Source of the DNA: Streptomyces sp. NBC_00510
GTDB taxonomy: Bacteria; Actinomycetota; Actinomycetes; Streptomycetales; Streptomycetaceae
Length of the DNA: 64,000 bases
Assembly (NCBI GenBank): GCA_036013505.1
Contig: CP107851.1
Span: 4,473,501-4,537,500 of the forward strand
Direction of reading: 5' to 3'
The notes beneath the pieces are model-generated. The model had not been told where the DNA came from and did not search any database. It was given only the letters and a program-made list of their open reading frames with translations. Both the position numbers and the translations under genes were made by a program. Position 1 is the stretch's first letter. Each line of letters opens with the position of its first letter. Below are positions 58,111-64,000 of this stretch, one piece after another.

Positions 58111-59441
58111 CGGTCGACGCCTCCCATCACGGGGTCGATGGACGCCACCGCGACGATGACGTCGGCGACCTGGCCGCCCTCGCACATCGCCGCCATGGTC
58201 TGCAGGTTGGTGAAGGACGGGTCGCGGAAGTGGACGCGGAAGGGGCGGGTGCCCCCGTCGCTGACCACGTGGACGCCGAGTTCGCCCTTGGACGACTCGA
58301 CGGCGACGTACGCCTGGCCGGCCGGGACCCGGAAGCCCTCGGTCACCAGCTTGAAGTGGTGGATCAGGGCCTCCATGGAGGTGCCCATGATCTTCTTGAT
58401 GTGGTCGAGCGAGTTGCCGAGCCCGTCCGGGCCGAGCGCGAGCTGCGCGGGCCAGGCGATCTTCTTGTCGGCGACCATGACCGGGCCGGGCTCCAGCCGG
58501 TCCAGGCACTGCTCGACGATGTCCAGCGACTGCCGCATCTCCTCCAGGCGGAGCAGGAACCGCCCGTAGGAGTCGCAGGTGTCGACGGTCGGGACCTCGA
58601 ACTCGTAGGTCTCGTAACCGCAGTACGGCTGGGACTTGCGCAGGTCGTGCGGCAGGCCCGTGGAGCGCAGGATCGGGCCGGTGGCGCCGAGCGCCATGCA
58701 GCCGGCCAGGTCCAGGTAACCCACGTCCTGCATGCGGGCCTTGAAGATCGGGTTGCCGGTGGCGAGCTTGTCGTACTCGGGGAGGTTCTTGCGGAACTTC
58801 TTCACGACCTCGCGGACCTGGTCCACGGCGCCGGGCGGCAGGTCCTGGGCGAGGCCGCCGGGGCGGATGAACGCGTGGTTCATCCGCAGGCCGGTGATCA
58901 GCTCGAAGACGTCCAGGATCATCTCGCGGTCGCGGAAACCGTAGATCATGATCGTGGTGGCGCCGAGCTCCATGCCGCCGGTGGCGATGGCCACCAGGTG
59001 CGAGGAGATGCGGTTGAGCTCCATCAGCATCACGCGGATGACCGAGGCGCGGTCCGGGACCGCGTCGGTGATGCCGAGCAGCTTCTCCACCGCCAGGCAG
59101 TACGCCGTCTCGTTGAAGAACGGCGTGAGGTAGTCCATGCGCGTCACGAACGTGGACCCCTGGGTCCAGGTCCGGAACTCCATGTTCTTCTCGATGCCGG
59201 TGTGGAGGTAGCCGATGCCGCAGCGGGCCTCGGTGACCGTCTCGCCGTCGATCTCGAGGATCAGCCGGAGCACGCCGTGGGTCGACGGGTGCTGCGGGCC
59301 CATGTTGACGACGATGCGCTCGTCGTCGGCCTTGCCGACGGTCTCGGACAGCTCGTCCCAGTCGCCGCCGGTGACCGTGAAGACCCGGCCCTCGGTGGTC
59401 TCCCGCTCCGATGCCTGCCGGGGTGCGTGGTGAGTGCTCAC
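58107..59441 (-). CDS. nuoD: NADH-quinone oxidoreductase subunit D (full operon)
   Basis: 444 residues, the 49-kDa subunit that forms the quinone pocket with Nuo[23 protein letters not shown] holds the HxxxH region contacting quinone; [18 protein letters not shown] and [21 protein letters not shown] follow. This is the only nuoD in the window and could also serve the cluster that lacks one. GTG start overlaps the nuoC stop by 4 bp. Confidence 0.94.
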   Translation of the reverse strand: MSTHHAPRQASERETTEGRVFTVTGGDWDELSETVGKADDERIVVNMGPQHPSTHGVLRLILEIDGETVTEARCGIGYLHTGIEKNMEFRTWTQGSTFVTRMDYLTPFFNETAYCLAVEKLLGITDAVPDRASVIRVMLMELNRISSHLVAIATGGMELGATTIMIYGFRDREMILDVFELITGLRMNHAFIRPGGLAQDLPPGAVDQVREVVKKFRKNLPEYDKLATGNPIFKARMQDVGYLDLAGCMALGATGPILRSTGLPHDLRKSQPYCGYETYEFEVPTVDTCDSYGRFLLRLEEMRQSLDIVEQCLDRLEPGPVMVADKKIAWPAQLALGPDGLGNSLDHIKKIMGTSMEALIHHFKLVTEGFRVPAGQAYVAVESSKGELGVHVVSDGGTRPFRVHFRDPSFTNLQTMAAMCEGGQVADVIVAVASIDPVMGGVDR

Positions 59442-60175
59442 GAGTACGACCTCCGCTGGTCCGGAGCAGGGATCTGGGCGCCCTTGTACTCGACGGGGAT
59501 GCCGCCGAGGGGGTAGTCCTTGCGCTGCGGGTGGCCCTGCCAGTCGTCCGGCATCATGATCCGCATCAATGCGGGATGGCCGTCGAAGACGATCCCGAAG
59601 AAGTCGTAGGTCTCGCGCTCGTGCCAGTCGTTGGTCGGGTAGACCTCGACGAGCGACGGGACGTGCCGGTCCTCGTCGGAGACGCTCACCTCCACCCGGA
59701 TCAGCCGGTTGTGGGTGATCGAGCGCAGGTGGTACACGGCGTGCAGCTCGCGGCCCTTGTCCTCGGGGAAGTGGACGCCGCTCACGCCCGTACAGAGCTC
59801 GAAGCGCAGCGCGGGGTCGTCGCGCAGGGTCCTGGCCACCAGCGGGAGGTGCTCGCGCGCGACGTGGAAGGTGATCTCGTCGCGGTCCACGACGACCTTC
59901 TCGATCGCGTTGTCCGGGACGAGGCCCTGCTCCTCGAGGGCACCCTCGAGCTCGTCGGCGACGTCGTCGAACCAGCCGCCGTACGGCCGGCTCGCCGCCC
60001 CGGGCAGCCGCACGGTGCGCACCAGGCCGCCGTACCCGGAGGTGTCGCCGCCGTTGCGGGCACCGAACATGCCGCGCTGGACGCGGATCGCCTCCCCGTG
60101 GTCGCCGCGCTGGCCGGGCAGCCCGGCCGCGTTGACGTCCTTGTCCGGGTTCGGGGTGTCCGGGGAATCCGTCAT
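59438..60175 (-). CDS. nuoC: NADH-quinone oxidoreductase subunit C (full operon)
   Basis: 245 residues. The conserved [38 protein letters not shown] lies near the C-terminus. An N-terminal extension ([25 protein letters not shown]) is usual in actinobacteria. ATG start shares ATGA with the nuoB stop. Separate from nuoD, unlike the E. coli nuoCD fusion. No Pro/Ala-rich tail, unlike the second-cluster NuoC. Confidence 0.93.
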   Translation of the reverse strand: MTDSPDTPNPDKDVNAAGLPGQRGDHGEAIRVQRGMFGARNGGDTSGYGGLVRTVRLPGAASRPYGGWFDDVADELEGALEEQGLVPDNAIEKVVVDRDEITFHVAREHLPLVARTLRDDPALRFELCTGVSGVHFPEDKGRELHAVYHLRSITHNRLIRVEVSVSDEDRHVPSLVEVYPTNDWHERETYDFFGIVFDGHPALMRIMMPDDWQGHPQRKDYPLGGIPVEYKGAQIPAPDQRRSYS

Positions 60176-60726
60176 CGGAGGAGCCCCTTCATCTCAATCG
60201 TCGGCAGCGCCTTCAGCGCCGCTTCCTCCGCCTCGCGCGCGGCCTCTTCGCGGTTCACGCCGAGCTTGCTGTGCTGGATCTTCTGGTGGAGCTTGAGAAT
60301 CGCGTCCATCAGCATTTCGGGACGGGGCGGACATCCAGGGAGATAAATGTCAACAGGCACCACATGGTCAACACCCTGCACAATGGCGTAGTTGTTGAAC
60401 ATCCCGCCGCTCGATGCGCAGACCCCCATCGAGATCACCCACTTGGGATTCGGCATCTGGTCGTAGACCTGGCGCAGGACGGGGGCCATCTTCTGGCTCA
60501 CCCGGCCGGCCACGATCATCAGGTCCGCCTGGCGCGGGGACCCGCGGAAGACCTCCATGCCGAAACGGGCCAGGTCGTACCGCCCGGCCCCGGTCGTCAT
60601 CATCTCGATGGCGCAGCACGCGAGGCCGAACGTGGCCGGGAAGACCGAGGCCTTCCGGACCCAGCCGGCCGCCGCCTCGACGGAGGTGAGCAGGAAGCCG
60701 CTCGGCAACTTCTCTTCAATACCCAT
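60172..60726 (-). CDS. nuoB: NADH-quinone oxidoreductase subunit B (full operon)
   Basis: 184 residues. N2 ligands in [21 protein letters not shown] and [30 protein letters not shown] is typical. This is a standard NADH-type NuoB. ATG start 15 bp after nuoA. It hands electrons to menaquinone at the interface with NuoD. Confidence 0.95.
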   Translation of the reverse strand: MGIEEKLPSGFLLTSVEAAAGWVRKASVFPATFGLACCAIEMMTTGAGRYDLARFGMEVFRGSPRQADLMIVAGRVSQKMAPVLRQVYDQMPNPKWVISMGVCASSGGMFNNYAIVQGVDHVVPVDIYLPGCPPRPEMLMDAILKLHQKIQHSKLGVNREEAAREAEEAALKALPTIEMKGLLR

Positions 60727-60741
60727 GGCTATTCTCCGCCC

Positions 60742-61101
60742 CTAGTCCCATTCCAGGCCGCCGCGACGCCAGACGTAGGCGTAGGCGACGAAGACGGTGA
60801 GCACGAAGAGGAGCATCTCGACGAGCCCGAAGACCCCGAGGGCGTCGAACGTGACGGCCCAGGGGTAAAGGAAGACGATCTCGATGTCGAAGACGATGAA
60901 GAGCATCGCCGTCAGGTAGTACTTGATCGGGAAACGGCCGCCCCCGGCTGGCTGCGGAGTCGGCTCGATGCCGCACTCATACGCCTCCAACTTGGCCCGG
61001 TTGTACCGTTTTGGGCCGATGATGGAGGCCATGACCACGGAGAAGATCGCGAAGCCGGCCCCGAGGCCGCCCAGCACGAGGATGGGCGCGTAGGCATTCA
61101 C
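60742..61101 (-). CDS. nuoA: NADH-quinone oxidoreductase subunit A (full operon)
   Basis: 119 residues, three helices; KLEAYECGIEPTPQPAGGGRFPIKYYLTAMLFIVFDIEIVFLYPWA has the YECG loop and acidic TM2. GTG start with GGAAGGAG six bases upstream. First gene of the 14-gene operon; a Rex-type operator lies 81-96 bp upstream. Confidence 0.94.
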   Translation of the reverse strand: MNAYAPILVLGGLGAGFAIFSVVMASIIGPKRYNRAKLEAYECGIEPTPQPAGGGRFPIKYYLTAMLFIVFDIEIVFLYPWAVTFDALGVFGLVEMLLFVLTVFVAYAYVWRRGGLEWD

Positions 61102-61656
61102 GTCCCCGCTCCTTCCAGTCGACGATGACTGATGACGGACCGTGCCCGGACGTGCGCCCCGCGCCACCTAGATCCTCTCCATGTGAGGCAGTTCACAAGC
61201 CCAGACTGCCCGCATCCTATGCCTCCTGGTCTGTGATCTGCGACACGGGGTTCACTCTGACCTTTGTGATCTCTGACACCAGGCGAACGATCATGAACGG
61301 GGATGAGCGGTGATCTTCTCACTCAGTAATCCCAAACGATCACCAGAAGTCACATTTTCCTGCGTTTCCGCTGGTGAACAAGGGTGCCGCACTATCAGGC
61401 GCCGACGATCGAAGGCAAATTGGAGCTGGACCGGGGGACGTGATAGCGCCTCGCCACTCCTGCGGATGAGCCGCGAAACACCCCGCTGACGGCGGCCGGA
61501 GGCACGTGAACGCGCGCACGAGGATTTGGACTTGAATGTCCAGAACATCCTGAATAAGGAAGATCAAAAAAGGGACAATACCACTGCTCGACAGCCAACT
61601 GTGGCGCATCACACTTTTGTTGAACGGAACCGACCGGGCCTGATACCCAAGTCTTC
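61102..61656. other. 555-bp divergent control region nuoA / NlpC-P60 gene
   Basis: It contains the Rex-type operator near nuoA and, on the other side, the promoter of the wall hydrolase gene. A small palindrome TGGAC-TTGAAT-GTCCA (61527-61542) lies 114 bp before that gene. No ydaO-type (c-di-AMP) leader, known before some Streptomyces hydrolase genes, was recognised. The composition around 61540-61640 is AT-richer than the genes. Confidence 0.55.
61182..61197. promoter_or_regulatory. Rex (NADH/NAD+ redox repressor) operator before nuoA
   Basis: TGTGAGGCAGTTCACA matches the Streptomyces Rex consensus TGTGAACGCGTTCACA at both TGTGA/TCACA ends. On the minus strand a TTGTGA -35-like box (61198-61193) overlaps it, with GATCTA 18 bp further as a possible -10. 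The nuo operon of S. coelicolor is a known Rex target. Confidence 0.82.
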
Positions 61657-62439
61657 ATGTCCCTTCAGACCTCGCATATACGCCGCCGGCGACGCGCCTC
61701 GCAGAGCCCCAACTGGGTGCGCCGCGCAGGAGTCGCCGGCGGCGTCATCGGAACGCTCGCCCTGACCGGAATGTCGTCTTCGGCGAACGCCGAGCCCTCG
61801 GCCGCCGACCCGGCGACCACGGGGAGCATCCCCGTCATCCCCGCCCTCTCCACCACCGCCACCGCCGCGGAGGCCGCTGACGCCATCGACGAGACCGTCG
61901 TCGAGCAGCAGCTGGACGCCGCCCGTGCGGAGGCCCGCACCGAGGCCATGAAGGCCGCCCAGAAGAAGAAGGCCGCCGCCGACGCGCGCGACCGCGCCGC
62001 GGCCAAGGCCGCCAAGGCGCGCGAGACCGCGACCGCGTCGCGCTCCGCCGGACGCACCGCGCTGGCCTCCTCCTCCAGCGCGACGGGCAGCGTCGCCTCC
62101 GTCATAGGCTTCCTGAAGGCCCAGGTCGGCAAGCCGTACGTCTACGGCGCCACGGGCCCCAGTGCGTACGACTGCTCCGGTCTCACCCAGGCCGCCTTCC
62201 GCACCATCGGCGTCGAGCTCCCGCGCACCTCGCAGGCGCAGTCGACCTTCGGCACCCAGATCTCCGTGAGCGCGGTCCAGCCGGGCGACCTCGTCTTCTG
62301 GGGCGGAGTCGGCTCCGCCTACCACGTGGCCGTCTACATCGGCGGCGGGCAGTACCTGGACGCGGCGAACCCGAGCAAGGGCGTCGTCATCCAGCAGATG
62401 TCCAACTACATGCCGACGTCCGCCGTCCGCGTGCTCTGA
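61657..62439 (+). CDS. Secreted NlpC/P60 peptidoglycan endopeptidase
   Basis: 260 residues. Signal peptide with twin-Arg-rich start (1-45, cleavage near SSANA), an Ala/Lys helical stretch (75-135, probably coiled coil) and a C-terminal NlpC/P60 domain: catalytic Cys173 in YDCSGLTQAAF and His223 in YHVAVYIGG. It should cut gamma-D-Glu-linked stem peptides of peptidoglycan and resembles Rpf-Rip-type hydrolases. ATG start has only a weak ribosome site. Divergent to nuoA. Confidence 0.9.
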   Translation: MSLQTSHIRRRRRASQSPNWVRRAGVAGGVIGTLALTGMSSSANAEPSAADPATTGSIPVIPALSTTATAAEAADAIDETVVEQQLDAARAEARTEAMKAAQKKKAAADARDRAAAKAAKARETATASRSAGRTALASSSSATGSVASVIGFLKAQVGKPYVYGATGPSAYDCSGLTQAAFRTIGVELPRTSQAQSTFGTQISVSAVQPGDLVFWGGVGSAYHVAVYIGGGQYLDAANPSKGVVIQQMSNYMPTSAVRVL

Positions 62440-62756
62440 TCACGCGCCCCGTCCCCACGGAGGCCGCCGGCCCGCACCGGGCCGGCGGCCTCCTCCGTTC
62501 CGCCCCGTGCGGTCCTCCGTGCCCCGGACAGGACCCACGCACGTGTGCGCCGGGCCACCCGGCGCCCTCCTCCCCCGCCGCCGCGAGGGGGCGCCGCCGC
62601 ACCGCGCCCCGCGGCAGGCGGCCGCAAACGAAAGTCCGGCCCCGCCGCAAGGAGACGTACCGCACACGGGGCCGGACGACCGGGGAGCCCCGTCCGGGGC
62701 TCACGGGCCGGAGCCCGGCTCCGCCGTGGCGGGGGACCGGGCTCCGGACGCCGGGT
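62440..62756. terminator. 317-bp gap with several strong hairpins
   Basis: GGAGGCCGCCGGCCC (62459-62473) and GGGCCGGCGGCCTCC (62479-62493) form a perfect 15-bp stem, terminator of the NlpC/P60 gene. GTCCGGCCCC/GGGGCCGGAC (62634-62677) and GGAGCCCGG/CCGGGCTCC (62710-62745) follow; the last serves the minus-strand gene. No credible gene in the gap. Confidence 0.75.
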
Positions 62757-63140
62757 TCATCGACGGTGGCAGTCACGGCCCCCGCTGTGCCAGACCCTGA
62801 CCCATTGGCCCGGCGTGCGGACCCACTTGGCGCGGCCGTGGCTGGACACCCGCACCAGGCGTCCGGGACGGTACTCCAGCTTCCAGGAACCGTGCCCGAC
62901 CGAGCACTGCCCCTGCCGGTCTCCCCGCCGGTCGTCGTCGCGCCGGTCGTCGCCCCGGCGGTCGTCGTCGCGGCGGTCGTCGCCCCGCCGGTCGTCACCC
63001 CGCCGGTCATCGCCCTGGCGGTCGCCCGGGCGGTGGTCCGTGGGGGCCGCCGAGGCCGGGCCGGCGGCGAGCACGCCCCCTCCGGCGAGCAGGACCGATG
63101 CGGCCGCGGCGGCCAGGACCTGGTTTATGCGCGTGCTCAT
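62757..63140 (-). CDS. Small secreted protein with GDDRR repeats
   Basis: 127 residues. Signal peptide (1-32, cleavage after AGPASA), then alternating acidic/basic repeats GDDRR/DDDRR (about 38-72), then a conserved-looking C-terminal part SVGHGSWKLEYRPGRLVRVSSHGRAKWVRTPGQWVRVWHSGG with two Cys overall. ATG 63140 has AGAAGGG upstream. No family recognised. Polyampholyte repeats suggest wall or polymer binding. A striking palindrome lies 108 bp upstream. Confidence 0.75.
   Translation of the reverse strand: MSTRINQVLAAAAASVLLAGGGVLAAGPASAAPTDHRPGDRQGDDRRGDDRRGDDRRDDDRRGDDRRDDDRRGDRQGQCSVGHGSWKLEYRPGRLVRVSSHGRAKWVRTPGQWVRVWHSGGRDCHRR
62926..63030. repeat. 15-bp tandem repeat coding GDDRR units
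   Basis: Seven consecutive 15-bp units (CGCCGGTCGTCGTCG type) with a few substitutions, in frame with the secreted protein, so copy number can change without frameshift. Confidence 0.85.
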
Positions 63141-63441
63141 GACTGCACCCTTCTCTTGATCACGGATCCCCGAGCAGTGATCAAAAGTATGAGCACAACG
63201 CCTCAAATCCCGCATTTCGGGCGCGAGCTGACTCCGGGGCAGGCGCATCTGACATCGATGTCAACGACATCGATGTCAGAGGATCGGCGATCCGCCCGGC
63301 CCACGCCCCTTCCCGCCGACCCGTGTCAACCGGTCCCCGAGACGGCGGAGTTCGCCGTCCCGCCCGGCGGGCCGCGGCGCCGGCCGGGGCAACGGGCGCC
63401 ATGATGCGGGGAATTCGCCCCTGGGGCCGGCCGGCGCCCGG
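63141..63441. other. 301-bp upstream region of the GDDRR gene
   Basis: Apart from the palindrome at 63248-63280 it contains TGATCA-type repeats around 63157 and 63178 and an AT-richer patch (63180-63220) that may hold the promoter. No gene seen. Confidence 0.5.
63248..63280. promoter_or_regulatory. Twin palindrome, likely operator
   Basis: TCTGACATCGATGTC (63248-63262) and GACATCGATGTCAGA (63266-63280) are perfect 15-bp inverted arms around AAC, and each arm itself contains the palindrome GACATCGATGTC. Such dimer-of-dimers symmetry fits a transcription-factor site for the minus-strand secreted gene. Confidence 0.7.
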
Positions 63442-63801
63442 TCAGCCCAGGCGGGCGTCGAGCGCTTCGAGGTCGTCGACGAACCAGGTGCGGTCGCCGC
63501 GGTTGCACTCGCGTACCAGGTCGCGAAAGGCCGTACTGGCCGCGGTGTACGCCGAGACGTCACCCACGACGGCGAGCCGGATGCGGTAGTTGACGAACTT
63601 CTGCAGGATCTCCCCCGCCAGCCCGGTGCGCAGGACGAAGAACCGCTCGTCGAACCGGCCGACGGGCACGGCCACCACCTCCGCCCGGGAGAAGGCGGAT
63701 CCGATCACGTCGAGCGCGTCCTGGACGCCGGAGATCCTCGCGCCCTCCTCGCCGCAGACGAGGACGGGCACGCCCCCTCGCTCGGTCACCACGTCAGCCA
63801 C
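63442..63801 (-). CDS. DUF4180 domain protein
   Basis: 119 residues. VPVLVCGEEGARISGVQDALDVIGSAF, then RFDERFFVLRTGLAGEILQKFVNYRIRLAVVGDVSAYTAASTAFRDLVRECNRGDRTWFVDDLEAL: the FFxLxTGLAGEILQKFxNYxxxLAIVGD stretch is the DUF4180 core. Function unknown. Its start at 63801 overlaps the upstream small gene by 8 bp, implying co-translation. Confidence 0.85.
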   Translation of the reverse strand: MADVVTERGGVPVLVCGEEGARISGVQDALDVIGSAFSRAEVVAVPVGRFDERFFVLRTGLAGEILQKFVNYRIRLAVVGDVSAYTAASTAFRDLVRECNRGDRTWFVDDLEALDARLG

Positions 63802-63988
63802 GGCCCGCCTCCGGGTCCTCGGCCTGCTCCTCCGGGAACATGTCGTTCTCCCCTCCCAGGACGCCGTCGACGGTGCGCAGGACGTCCGCCGTCGCCGCGG
63901 CGCCGCCGAGCACCACGACCTTCAGCCGCGAGCGCTCGTCGTCGTACGCCGTCCGGACCCGGGCCAACTCGTGGGGGTCCCGCGCCAT
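63794..63988 (-). CDS. Small hypothetical protein at the window edge
   Basis: 64 residues from ATG 63988, MARDPHELARVRTAYDDERSRLKVVVLGGAAATADVLRTVDGV, with an acidic tail. No family recognised. Only 12 bases remain to the window end, so a longer N-terminus cannot be excluded. Overlap with the DUF4180 gene supports its being real. Confidence 0.5.
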   Translation of the reverse strand: MARDPHELARVRTAYDDERSRLKVVVLGGAAATADVLRTVDGVLGGENDMFPEEQAEDPEAGRG

Positions 63989-64000
63989 CTGGGCGCCGGC

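Noticed and set aside
61240-61656. Possible ydaO/c-di-AMP riboswitch before the NlpC/P60 gene
   Set aside because: I looked for the conserved ydaO core segments known before Streptomyces wall-hydrolase genes and did not find them in order.
62926-63030. CRISPR-like array
   Set aside because: The 15-bp repeats are contiguous without spacers and lie inside a coding frame.

Overview
The window is GC-rich actinobacterial chromosome, almost certainly Streptomyces. The evidence is extreme third-position GC, many GTG starts, 4-bp GTGA/ATGA gene overlaps, two nuo loci flanking korAB, and a tRNA-Tyr next to yajQ, which is the site where SLP1 sits in S. coelicolor. No biosynthetic cluster, CRISPR array or rRNA was seen.

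Region 1 (1-11272) is the right-hand part of an integrative and conjugative element of the AICE/SLP1 type. In order it carries the 3' end of an unknown gene, a GGDEF diguanylate cyclase, an RRQL zinc protein, an FtsK/TraB-type DNA pump, a cluster of CTAG-rich palindromes, three small spread-type proteins, an antisense membrane gene, a PrimPol / zinc protein / DUF3631 ATPase replication operon, an iteron array with a 30-bp perfect inverted repeat, xis and a tyrosine integrase. A secreted I36/FG-GAP protein gene follows, then a second, diverged copy of the integrase 3' end with its terminator, then tRNA-Tyr, the presumed attachment gene. The left end of the element lies outside the window.

Region 2 (11461-16789) is chromosomal: yajQ, a radical SAM / flavodoxin-like pair, a covalent-flavin oxidase, yccF and htpX.

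Region 3 (16909-26557, minus) is a reduced complex I operon, nuoABCHIJKLMN, without D, E, F and G. It is followed by two paralogous histidine kinases that flank an MFS/TetR pair, one NarL-type regulator, and korAB (2-oxoacid:ferredoxin oxidoreductase).

Region 4 (36075-44838) holds redox and transport genes: HxlR regulator / quinone oxidoreductase, RarD, a CGNR regulator, a VOC protein, an FMN reductase, an ABC exporter with a LolA-like protein, and a polyprenyl diphosphate synthase probably supplying the menaquinone tail.

Region 5 (45193-61101, minus) is the complete 14-gene nuoA-N operon behind a Rex-type operator. Divergent to it is an NlpC/P60 wall hydrolase. The window ends with a secreted GDDRR-repeat protein, a striking twin palindrome, a DUF4180 protein and a small uncharacterised gene.

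Together the chromosomal part is a respiratory neighbourhood: two complex I variants, a ferredoxin-reducing enzyme, quinone reductase and quinone-tail synthesis. The element has parked beside it at tRNA-Tyr.
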